Shown: piece after piece, positions 20,642 through 28,599 of the stretch
Layout of the letters: every line of letters begins with the position of its first letter
Numbering within the stretch: position 1 is the first letter of the stretch
Source: Methyloligella sp. GL2
Lineage (GTDB): Bacteria > Pseudomonadota > Alphaproteobacteria > Rhizobiales > Methyloligellaceae
Assembly: GCF_013341275.1 (NCBI RefSeq)
Contig: NZ_CP054476.1
Span: forward strand, 248,001 to 312,000
DNA: 64,000 nucleotides
Direction: 5' to 3'
The notes under the pieces: model-generated
Database searches by the model: none
Seen by the model: only the letters and a program-made list of their open reading frames with translations
Told to the model about the DNA's origin: nothing
Made by a program: the position numbers and the translations under genes

Positions 20642-21283
20642 CTAGAACTTCACGCTCGGCGCCTTGCTGGTCTCCTCGGAGACGGAGAAGTTCTCCATCG
20701 GCTGCAGGTCGGAATACAGAAGCGCGTGCCACCAGCGCCCCGGAATGGTGCGCAGCTCGGTGTTATAGGCGCGCACCGCCTCGATATAATCGCGCCTTGC
20801 GATGGCGATGCGGTTCTCGGTGCCTTCAAGCTGCGACTGCAGAGCCAGGAAGTTCTGGTTGGCCTTCAGGTCCGGATAGTTCTCCACCACGGCCAGCAGC
20901 CGGGCCAACGCGCCGGACAGATCGCCCTGCACCTTCTGGAATTGCTGGAAGGCTTCCGGGTTGGTGAGAATGTCGTCGGGCACCGTCATCTGGGTGGCCT
21001 TGGCGCGGGCCTCGACCACATCGGTCAGCACCTCCTTCTCATGGGAGGCATAGCCCTTCACCGTCTCCACCAGATTGGGGATCAGATCGGCGCGGCGCTG
21101 ATACTGGTTGGCAACCTCGCTCCAAGCGGCCTTGGCCTGCTCGTCCAAGGTGGGGATGGTGTTGATGCCGCAACCGCCGAGCAGGCTGGCCAGAAGCATC
21201 ACGCCGATAACCCGGAACAGAGCGCGATTGCCCCTCCCGGAAGCGGCGATGGCGCCGCCCTGCCGCAGTGTCGTTTCCAGCAT
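20642..21283 (-). CDS. LemA family lipoprotein
   Basis: LemA proteins are cell-envelope helical-bundle proteins of unknown function, commonly encoded with TPM/YgcG genes. The 213-residue product has a lipoprotein signal, VMLLASLLGGCGINTIP, with the lipobox LGGC. After it come the LemA signatures YQRRADLIPNLVETVKGYA, NYPDLKANQNFLALQSQLEG and TENRIAIARRDY. ATG 21283 was preferred to upstream starts because AGAGGAC precedes it and because it puts the signal peptide near the N-terminus. Confidence 0.93.
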   Translation of the reverse strand: MLETTLRQGGAIAASGRGNRALFRVIGVMLLASLLGGCGINTIPTLDEQAKAAWSEVANQYQRRADLIPNLVETVKGYASHEKEVLTDVVEARAKATQMTVPDDILTNPEAFQQFQKVQGDLSGALARLLAVVENYPDLKANQNFLALQSQLEGTENRIAIARRDYIEAVRAYNTELRTIPGRWWHALLYSDLQPMENFSVSEETSKAPSVKF

Positions 21284-21460
21284 GGCTCCAGTCCTCTTTG
21301 CTGTGTCAAACGATCTCGCCAGGCGCGCCGGGCTGAGGATCGGCTCCCGATCCCCTACCAACCGCCGCCTTTCGGTGTATTGGCGCGGTTTTGCCGAGGC
21401 AAGAATTTTGGCGAGAAATTTTGGCAAGAAATTTTGACAGGGATCTTGCGGTGGCCGCCG

Positions 21461-22576
21461 CTAGCTTTCCGCCCCGCCTTGGCGCGCAATAGTGAGCGGA
21501 AGCGTACCGCCCCGGCGCAGGGCCCCGGCGAAGGGCTCCAGATGCAACGTCTGGGTGGGGAAGGCGAACTCGATATCGTGCTCGGCGAAGGTCCGGTAGA
21601 TGGCGAAATTGATCGCCTGATGCACGTCCATATAGACGTTGTAATCCTCGCTGAGCACGAAATAGACCACCTCGAAATTCAGCGAAAAATCGCCATAAGT
21701 GGCGAAATGGGCGCGGTCGAAACGGGTCCGCTCGGTGCCCTCGATGGCTTGCTTCAGCAGCTCCGGAATATGCTCCAGAAGGTCGGGGGGCGTGCCGTAG
21801 GCGACGCCGATCTGGAACAGAACGCGCCGCTCGGCCATGCGCTTGTAATTGTGGATGCGGGTGGTGATGAGATCGGAATTGGCGCAGACGATCTGCTCGC
21901 CCGACAGGGAGCGGATGCGGGTCGTCTTGATGCCGATCCGCTCCACGGTACCGGACTTCTCGCCGAAGACGATGAAATCGCCGACCTCGAAGGGACGGTC
22001 CAGCACGATGGCAAGCGAGGAGAACAGATCGCCCAGCACATTCTGGGCGGCGAGCGCGACAGCCACACCGCCGATGCCGAGACCGGCGATCAGCGCGGTG
22101 ACGTCGAAGCCGACATTGTCGAGGATCAGCAGCAGCGCCAGGGTCCAGATGCCGACCCGGAGCAGGAACTGCATCAGGGAGATGGCGTTCCGGATCGGCG
22201 TCTTGCTGCGCTGGGCGGCGAATTTCCAGATCAGCGAAGCGGTGATGAGCCGGTCGGCCCAAAGCGCCGCTTGCAGGAAAAGCGCAATGATGAAGGCCGA
22301 CCTGATCGCAGCTTCGGCGGGACCGCCGAGGTTGACGGCGCGGCTGCCGGCGAACAGCGCGGCAATGACGATGACGATGGGCGAGAGCCGGTCGACCAGT
22401 TCGCGGAAGATCTCCGGCCAGGTCATCTCGGTCTGCGGATTGCCTTGGGGCAGCCGGCGGACCAGCACGTAGCGCAGGCCAAGTCCCAATCCGATAACCA
22501 GCATGATGACGAGGAAAGCGATCACCCAGGCGGTGATGATGTTGCCGTAGACCTCGGTCTCCATGAATTGGAGCAT
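21461..22576 (-). CDS. MscS-type mechanosensitive ion channel protein
   Basis: The 371-residue inner-membrane protein has about five hydrophobic segments and then the MscS core: the pore-lining glycine-alanine helix GLGIGGVAVALAAQNVLGDL, the beta-domain entry PFEVGDFIVFGEKSGTVERI and SGEQIVCANSDLITTRIHNY. Such channels release solutes on hypo-osmotic shock. ATG 22576 was chosen because the upstream residues look non-coding and GGGGAA lies ahead of it. It may be separate from the LemA group, from which it is spaced by about 180 bases. Confidence 0.93.
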   Translation of the reverse strand: MLQFMETEVYGNIITAWVIAFLVIMLVIGLGLGLRYVLVRRLPQGNPQTEMTWPEIFRELVDRLSPIVIVIAALFAGSRAVNLGGPAEAAIRSAFIIALFLQAALWADRLITASLIWKFAAQRSKTPIRNAISLMQFLLRVGIWTLALLLILDNVGFDVTALIAGLGIGGVAVALAAQNVLGDLFSSLAIVLDRPFEVGDFIVFGEKSGTVERIGIKTTRIRSLSGEQIVCANSDLITTRIHNYKRMAERRVLFQIGVAYGTPPDLLEHIPELLKQAIEGTERTRFDRAHFATYGDFSLNFEVVYFVLSEDYNVYMDVHQAINFAIYRTFAEHDIEFAFPTQTLHLEPFAGALRRGGTLPLTIARQGGAES

Positions 22577-23000
22577 GGTTCCCCTACCGGTTTGCCTCTC
22601 GCTCGCGAGCCGGCCGCGCGCCGAGCCAGCCTCTTGTCTACACGCCATTGTCTACACGCGATGGCGCCGCGCCGGCCAGCGCCGCTGCGACGAGGGCGGG
22701 GCCCAAGTCTGTCCGACCCGGAACTGTTGCGCCTATGAAACAGCTGGTAATTATTTTTCGGCTGAATTTGGCCGATATTCAGGTCTCGTTCACACGCTTA
22801 TGCGACACTTCTCCACGCTGGAAGGCTGAGATGGTCAACATTTTCCTCCGCTTACGCCGCGCCAAGCAGCCGGGCTCCGGCCAGCGACAGGCTGCGGCGA
22901 GCGAAGACGGTGTGAAGACCTATTACTGTCTTCATCTTGAAGCAATGAGCTAAGAGTTTATCTCTCTCGCGTATTGCGCGAGTCTAGGAGGGGAATCGAC
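22577..23000. other. 424-base intergenic region with one doubtful small reading frame
   Basis: This is the divergent spacer between the mscS-like and L,D-transpeptidase genes. It must contain both promoters. A 40-codon frame from ATG 22831 to 22953 is preceded by GGAAGG, but its product (starting MVNIFLRLRRAKQ) resembles no family I know. Base composition around 22740-22800 is lower in GC than the flanks. I see no terminator, repeat or RNA family here. Confidence 0.4.
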
Positions 23001-24674
23001 GTGGTGGCAGAACCGGTATTCAAGGCACAGATCAAGATGATCGGGCGATCGCTCGCCTTAGCGCTCCTGCTGTCGTCCACGGCGCTGACCCTTCCGGCGC
23101 TGGCGGAGACGCAAGACGCCAAGCTGCAAGCCGCGGACGAGGCGGCGGAAGCCGCGGCCCAGGAGCCGATGACGCTCATCGTCTCGCTCCGCGATCAGAC
23201 CGTGGACATCTATCGCGGCACCAATCTGATCACCACCTCGAAGGTCTCCTCCGGCAAGCCCGGCTACACCACCAAGAGCGGCGTCTTCACCATTCTGGAG
23301 AAGAAGCGGCGTCACTACTCCAATCTCTATAACGGGGCGCCGATGCCCTATATGCAGCGGCTGACCTGGTCGGGTACAGCGCTGCATGCCGGCGTGGTCC
23401 CGAACTATCCCGCCTCGCATGGCTGCATCCGGCTGCCCAGTGGCTTCGCGCCGAAGCTGTTCGGCATGACCGGTGTCGGCGAGCATGTGGTGGTCACGCG
23501 GGATCATCCGAAGCCGCAGATCATCGAGCACGCCAATCTGTTCCAGCCCATGCCGATGCCGACCCCGCCGGTGCTGGCCAAGGACGACCGCGAGCAGCAT
23601 GCCGAGCTGGGTACGGGCGGCAATGCGCAAAAGAAGATGGCCGAGGCTGCGAGCCCGCTGCTGCTGGCCAAGGTCGATGTTTCGAGCGAAGACGCGGACG
23701 CTGCCGCTGCGGAAAACGATACGATTGCCGCCGCCAAGGATGCGCCGCATGCGGTGGAGCCGGATGAAGCGATGCCGGCGCCCCACGCCGTCGGTGCGGG
23801 CGATAGCTCTTACGATCACGCCATCGACGTCGGCGGCAAGGACGGCGCCAAGGTGCATGCCGCGGTGCTGGACGACGATGCGGCGGAGGCTCATCCGGTC
23901 AAGGTGGACCGGCCGCCTTCGGAAGCGGCCAAGGCGATCAGTGCCGGTGGCGACGAGACGGCGGTGGCGGCCGCCGAGCCGCGCAATGACGAGCCCTTGC
24001 GCATCCTGATCACCAAAGCCACGCAGCGCGACAAGATCCGCGGCGTGCAGTTCCAGCTTTCCGATCTCGGCTATCTGGAGCCGCAGATGTTCGACGGCAC
24101 GTTCGGCCGGCTGACCATCGATGCCATCAAGTCGTTCCAGGCAGATCACGACATGCCGCAGACCGGCGCCGTGACCGACGACGTGGTGGCCGCCATCTAC
24201 GAGGAAAACGGCAAAGAGGTGCCGCCCTCCTCGCATCTGTTCGTGCGCCGCAAGTTCGACCGACTCTACGATGCCCCGGTTGCGCTGAAGAACCCGGAAG
24301 AGCCGATCGGCACGCATGTGTTCACGGCGATGGATTTCTCCGACGGCGACGACAAGGCGCGCTGGATGGCCGTCAGCACCAATGGCGGCGACCCTTACGC
24401 GGCGCTGGACCGGATCGAGGTGCCGGAAAATGTGCGCCGTTGGATCTCGGAGCGTCTGACGCCCGGCTCCTCGCTGATCATCGCCGATACGGCGATCAAT
24501 ACGGCGGCTCTGCCGAAGGGCGCGGATTTCGTGGTGCTGGCCAACGATCCCGGCAAGCCGGCGGTGCGGCGGGTCTCCAACCCGGTGCCGCAGGTACGCG
24601 AGCGCCGCCGCTATGTGGAGCCGGACCGCAGGCGCGAACGCCGCCGCAACCGGCCCTTCTGGTTCCGCTACTAG
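23001..24674 (+). CDS. Large L,D-transpeptidase with peptidoglycan-binding domain
   Basis: The protein (557 residues) has a signal peptide (SLALALLLSSTALTLPALAE), then a YkuD catalytic domain (about residues 50-165) with the active site YPASHGCIRLPSGFA. An alanine- and aspartate-rich linker of about 160 residues follows. A PG_binding_1 domain comes next (IRGVQFQLSDLGYLEP through TIDAIKSFQADHDMPQTG), and the C-terminal region ends in an Arg-rich tail. It would make 3-3 cross-links or anchor lipoproteins to peptidoglycan in the periplasm. GTG 23001 is the start, given AGGAGGGG seven bases before it. Confidence 0.9.
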   Translation: MVAEPVFKAQIKMIGRSLALALLLSSTALTLPALAETQDAKLQAADEAAEAAAQEPMTLIVSLRDQTVDIYRGTNLITTSKVSSGKPGYTTKSGVFTILEKKRRHYSNLYNGAPMPYMQRLTWSGTALHAGVVPNYPASHGCIRLPSGFAPKLFGMTGVGEHVVVTRDHPKPQIIEHANLFQPMPMPTPPVLAKDDREQHAELGTGGNAQKKMAEAASPLLLAKVDVSSEDADAAAAENDTIAAAKDAPHAVEPDEAMPAPHAVGAGDSSYDHAIDVGGKDGAKVHAAVLDDDAAEAHPVKVDRPPSEAAKAISAGGDETAVAAAEPRNDEPLRILITKATQRDKIRGVQFQLSDLGYLEPQMFDGTFGRLTIDAIKSFQADHDMPQTGAVTDDVVAAIYEENGKEVPPSSHLFVRRKFDRLYDAPVALKNPEEPIGTHVFTAMDFSDGDDKARWMAVSTNGGDPYAALDRIEVPENVRRWISERLTPGSSLIIADTAINTAALPKGADFVVLANDPGKPAVRRVSNPVPQVRERRRYVEPDRRRERRRNRPFWFRY

Positions 24675-24730
24675 CTGCAAACGCGGCCGCTGGGCCGTCT
24701 CTCCGCAGACGGCCCGCTTCTGACCTATCG

Positions 24731-25525
24731 CTACGCGCCGTCGTGCTTCAGATGGCTGAGTACGAATTCCCGCAAGCCGTGCACGGCCTCAACCATGTCG
24801 AGCTTGGGAAAGATGATGGAGCGTGCCATCACCCCATCCAGGAAGGTGGACACGAAGGTGCTGAGCTGCTCCACATCGACATCGCGGAAGCTGCCGTCCT
24901 TTATGCCGGCGCGCATCGCATCGACAAGAATCTGGTGCTCGTCGTCGTAGAAGCGCCGAATCGCATTGTCGATGCGGGCGACCCGCTTGCCGGAATTGGC
25001 ATAGTCCGTGCTGATCTTCAGGAATTTTCGGATCAGATCGGCCTGCTCGATATGGATCTCCAGCCAATTGACGATGATCGCCTCGGGCTCGCGATGATCG
25101 CCGCGGCGCGCCTCGAAGGCGGCGATGGCGCGATTGACCGCGACCTCGACGGTCTGCTGGAACAGGGTCTCCTTGTCGCGGAAGTAATAGTAGATCATCG
25201 CCGTGTTGAGGCCGGTAGCCTGGCCGATATCCTTGATCGTCACGGCGGAAAAACTGCTTTTGGCGAAAAGGTTTAGCGCAACATTCTGGATGCGCGCGGC
25301 ATTATCGTTGGCGCGCGCGGTGCGGGCCGAGGCCTTGCCGTCGGCTTTGCTTCGCGCCTTCGCGGCCGTCTTGTTTACAGCCGTTTTGGCAGCATTCTTG
25401 GCGACCTTCTTGCCTGCGGGTTTTCGCTTCGCCGCGATCTTCCGTTTCGCAGCGGATCGTTTGGCGTCGGATGCCCGCAAAGGAATGCTATCGCCGCCCG
25501 CGCTATCGGGCCCGGTCATCGACAT
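24731..25525 (-). CDS. TetR family regulator with a histone-H1-like basic N-terminal tail
   Basis: The 264-residue protein has a TetR DNA-binding domain (about residues 75-125: RIQNVALNLFAKSSFSAVTI, then GLNTAMIYYYFRDKETLF) and an all-helical ligand domain. The first 70 residues are rich in Lys, Ala and Arg (AAKRKIAAKRKPAGKKVAK, then TAAKARSKADGKASA), unlike ordinary TetR proteins. ATG 25525 was chosen because AGAGGA lies eight bases upstream. It is divergent from the first glutamine-synthetase-like gene, and a perfect palindrome lies in the spacer, so it probably represses that gene, itself, or both. Confidence 0.88.
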   Translation of the reverse strand: MSMTGPDSAGGDSIPLRASDAKRSAAKRKIAAKRKPAGKKVAKNAAKTAVNKTAAKARSKADGKASARTARANDNAARIQNVALNLFAKSSFSAVTIKDIGQATGLNTAMIYYYFRDKETLFQQTVEVAVNRAIAAFEARRGDHREPEAIIVNWLEIHIEQADLIRKFLKISTDYANSGKRVARIDNAIRRFYDDEHQILVDAMRAGIKDGSFRDVDVEQLSTFVSTFLDGVMARSIIFPKLDMVEAVHGLREFVLSHLKHDGA

Positions 25526-25698
25526 CGGCTGAGTTCCTCTCCCCTTATGTTTCTCGTTATCGTTGTAGTCACCAGTCACGGTGATGCATCCCTCAAATCA
25601 GACCCTAGCCGGGCTGCCGCAATTTTCCAGCCCCTTTGCCGCCTTCAGCCTAGGCATTTTGTGGCGAATCTTTGGGCAAAATCCGGTGTTGTCAAAAC

Positions 25699-25716
25699 TA
25701 ATTAATGAATTAATTA
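25699..25716. promoter_or_regulatory. Perfect 8-2-8 palindrome, probable TetR operator
   Basis: TAATTAAT and ATTAATTA are exact inverted copies around GA, in an AT-rich island within GC-rich DNA. TTGTCA at 25689-25694 could be a -35 box, which would place the palindrome across the spacer and -10 region of a rightward promoter. It sits between the tetR start (25525) and the glutamine-synthetase-like start (25861). Confidence 0.7.
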
Positions 25717-25860
25717 AAGAGGGTCAACGCTGGCATGGCTATTGCTACTGCCGGTAGTGCTGCGAATAGAGGGACGTTCTGCCTGACCGACGCTGCACCG
25801 CCGCAGCCGGAATAATCCTTGCAGCATCCGATTGTCCTATTGCTTAGGGAGTACCCGATT

Positions 25861-27213
25861 TTGCCTCCTGTCTTGCCGAAAGGCGCAACCAAAGCCGAGC
25901 TGGAAGCCGCCGGCGTCAAGTTCCTGGCGGCGAGCTTCGTCGACATGCACGGGGTCTCGAAGGCCAAGATGGTTCCGGTCGCCCATTACGACCACATGAT
26001 GGAGGGCTCGGAGCTGTTCACCGGTGCCGCTCTCGACGGCGTTCCGCAAGAGGTGAGCGACGAGGAGGTGGCTGCGGTGCCGGATCCCGCCTCGGTCAAG
26101 GTGATGCCATGGAAACCGGAGGTTGCATGGTTCGCCTCCGATCTCCGCTGCGAGGGCAAGCCGTTCGAGCCGGGCAGCCGCAATATCCTGAAGCGCGTGC
26201 TGGCCGCGGCAGAGGAGAAAGGCTTTGGCCTCAATATGGGGATGGAGGCGGAGTTCTTCGTGCTCGAGGATCGCGAGGACGCCTTCGCCCCGGTGTCAAA
26301 GCGGCCGCATCTGGAGAAGCCGGCCTACGATCTTTCGCGCCTCCTGGACAACAAGCCGTGGTTCGCCGATCTGGCCGGCGCCATGGATGCGCTCGACTGG
26401 GGGCTCTACTCCTTCGATCATGAGGACGGCATCGGCCAGGTCGAGTTCGACTTCAAATATTTCCCGGTGCTGGAGATGGCGGACAATTTCGTCTTCTTCC
26501 GCATGATGGCGAACGAGATCGCCCGGAGCCACGGCGCCTTCGCCACCTTCATGCCCAAGCCCTATGGCGACCGGGCCGGATCGGGGGCGCATTTCAACAT
26601 GTCGCTTTACGATCTTGAATCGGGCGCAAACCTTTTCGCGTCCGACGACGATCCGCGGGGCAATCACCTCTCGCCGCTGGGGTATCAGTTCGTCGCCGGG
26701 ATGCTGCGCCATCTGCCGGCGATCTGTGCGGTCGTTGCACCGACGGTGAACAGCTACAAGCGGCTGATCAAGCAGGGCTCGATGTCGGGCTTCACCTGGG
26801 CGCCGATCTTCCGTTGCTACGGCAACAACAATCGGACCAATACGGTGCGCATTCCGCTGGAAGGAAAGCGGGTGGAGCTACGCGCCGCGGACAGCGCCTG
26901 CAATCCCTATCTCGGCGCGGCGCTGGTCTTGGCTGCAGGGCTCGAGGGCATCGCCGAAGAGCTCGATCCGGGCGATCCGCATACCGAGAATATGTATCTG
27001 AAGAGTCCGGCCGAGCTGGACGAGATCGGCGTGGAGATGCTGCCGAAGACGCTGGATGAGGCGCTCGATGCGTTCGAGACCGATCCGCTGGCCAAGTCGG
27101 TGTTCGGCGATGCCATGTTCGACTCCTGGCTCTCCTTCAAGCGCCAGGAATGGCTCGACTACATGAACCACGTCTCCGACTGGGAGACGGCCCGCTATCT
27201 CAAATTCTTCTAA
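25861..27213 (+). CDS. Glutamine-synthetase-like ligase, type III family (tandem copy 1)
   Basis: The 450-residue protein has all main GS motifs: MEAEFFVLED (metal glutamates), HEDGIGQVEFDF, GSGAHFNMSLYD, NSYKRLIKQGS, NNRTNTVRIP and ELRAADSACNPYLGAAL. Where E. coli GlnA has the flap glutamate (GYEAPV), this protein has FTWAPI, as in gamma-glutamylmethylamide synthetase relatives. It may therefore ligate glutamate to an amine instead of ammonia. The start is probably TTG 25861, with GGGAG nine bases before it, giving the same length as copy 2. TTG 25819 is less likely. Confidence 0.85.
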   Translation: MPPVLPKGATKAELEAAGVKFLAASFVDMHGVSKAKMVPVAHYDHMMEGSELFTGAALDGVPQEVSDEEVAAVPDPASVKVMPWKPEVAWFASDLRCEGKPFEPGSRNILKRVLAAAEEKGFGLNMGMEAEFFVLEDREDAFAPVSKRPHLEKPAYDLSRLLDNKPWFADLAGAMDALDWGLYSFDHEDGIGQVEFDFKYFPVLEMADNFVFFRMMANEIARSHGAFATFMPKPYGDRAGSGAHFNMSLYDLESGANLFASDDDPRGNHLSPLGYQFVAGMLRHLPAICAVVAPTVNSYKRLIKQGSMSGFTWAPIFRCYGNNNRTNTVRIPLEGKRVELRAADSACNPYLGAALVLAAGLEGIAEELDPGDPHTENMYLKSPAELDEIGVEMLPKTLDEALDAFETDPLAKSVFGDAMFDSWLSFKRQEWLDYMNHVSDWETARYLKFF

Positions 27214-27249
27214 GCAAACCGATCCGACGATCTGCAGGAGTGAAGGTCC

Positions 27250-28599
27250 GTGAGCGATAAGTCCTACCCGACAAAGACCGATCTCGAAGCTGCCGGCGTG
27301 AAGTTTCTCGCCGCCGCCTTCTCCGACATGCATGGCGTGTCGAAAGCCAAGATGGTGCCGATCCACCATTACGAGCGCATGATGGAAGGCTCTGAGCTGT
27401 TCACCGGCGCGGCGCTGGACGGCGTACCGCAAGAGGTGAGCGACGAGGAGGTGGCCGCGGTGCCGGACCCGGCTTCGGCGAAGATCCTGCCCTGGGATCC
27501 GGAGGTGGCGTGGTTCGCCTCCGACCTTCGCTGCGAGGGCAAGCCGTTCGAGGCCGGCAGCCGCAATATCCTGAAGCGGGTGCTGGCCAACGCCGCGGAT
27601 CGGGGCCTCGGCATGAATCTCGGCATCGAGGCGGAGTTCTTCGTGTTCGAAGACAAGGAAGGCGGCGGCTTCGGTCCGATCGTGAAGCGCCCCCATCTGG
27701 ACAAGCCCTGCTACGACCTCTCGCGGCTTCTGGACAATTTCGGCTGGCTGGAAGAGCTGGTCGAAGCCATGGAAAAGCTGGATTGGGGACTCTACTCCTT
27801 CGACCACGAGGACGGCATCGGCCAGGTGGAGCTCGACTTCTCCTATTTCCCGGTGCTGGAGATGGCGGATAATTTCGTGTTCTTGCGCATGATGGCGAAC
27901 GAGATCGCGCGCAAGCACGGCGCCTTCGCCACTTTCATGCCGAAGCCGTTCTCCGAGCGCACCGGCTCGGGCGCCCATTACAACATGTCGCTTTACGATC
28001 TGGAGTCCGGCGCCAATCTGTTTGCCGCCGATGACGATCCGCGCGGCAACAATCTCTCCACGCTTGGCTATCAATTCACCGCCGGTGTGCTGCGCCATCT
28101 GCCGGCGATCATCGCCGTCGTGGCGCCGACGGTGAACAGCTATAAGCGGCTGGTGAAGCAGGGCTCGATGTCGGGCTTCACCTGGGCGCCGGTCTTCGCC
28201 TGCTACGGCAACAACAACCGCACAAATGCCTTGCGCATTCCGCTGGGCGGCAAGCGGGTGGAGCTACGCGCCGCGGACAGCGCCTGCAATCCTTATCTCG
28301 GCGGCGCGATGGTGCTGGCGGCGGGGCTGGAGGGGATCGCCGAAGGGCTCGATCCAGGCGAGCCGAACACCGACAATATGTACCTGAAATCCCAAGCCGA
28401 ACTCGATGCGCTGGGCATCACCACCCTGCCGAAGACGCTGGAAGAAGCGCTGGATGCGTTCGAGGCCGACCCGCTGTCCAAGGCCGTGTTCGGCGATGAG
28501 ATGTTCGCCTCCTGGCTCTCCTTCAAGCGCCAGGAGTGGCTCGACTATATGAACCACGTCTCCGACTGGGAGAAGAAGCGCTATCTGAAGATGTTCTAG
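27250..28599 (+). CDS. Glutamine-synthetase-like ligase, type III family (tandem copy 2)
   Basis: The 449-residue product is a close paralogue of copy 1; by eye about four-fifths of the first 120 residues are identical. It keeps IEAEFFVFED, GSGAHYNMSLYD, NSYKRLVKQGS, FTWAPVFACYG, NNRTNALRIP and ACNPYLGGAM, and also lacks the flap glutamate. The GTG start at 27250 follows GCAGGAG, 36 bases after copy 1, so the pair is one operon under the TetR-type regulator. Its stop shares the bases CTAG with that of the convergent MFS gene. Confidence 0.88.
   Translation: MSDKSYPTKTDLEAAGVKFLAAAFSDMHGVSKAKMVPIHHYERMMEGSELFTGAALDGVPQEVSDEEVAAVPDPASAKILPWDPEVAWFASDLRCEGKPFEAGSRNILKRVLANAADRGLGMNLGIEAEFFVFEDKEGGGFGPIVKRPHLDKPCYDLSRLLDNFGWLEELVEAMEKLDWGLYSFDHEDGIGQVELDFSYFPVLEMADNFVFLRMMANEIARKHGAFATFMPKPFSERTGSGAHYNMSLYDLESGANLFAADDDPRGNNLSTLGYQFTAGVLRHLPAIIAVVAPTVNSYKRLVKQGSMSGFTWAPVFACYGNNNRTNALRIPLGGKRVELRAADSACNPYLGGAMVLAAGLEGIAEGLDPGEPNTDNMYLKSQAELDALGITTLPKTLEEALDAFEADPLSKAVFGDEMFASWLSFKRQEWLDYMNHVSDWEKKRYLKMF

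Noticed and set aside
20726-22738. A 670-codon open frame on the forward strand across lemA and the mscS-like gene
   Set aside because: It lies opposite two well-supported genes, has low-complexity His/Gln/Asp/Gly-rich translation, and arises from high GC in codon third positions.
23058-24680. A 540-codon reverse frame opposite the L,D-transpeptidase
   Set aside because: Antisense to a gene with a signal peptide and a clear catalytic motif; the reverse translation has none.
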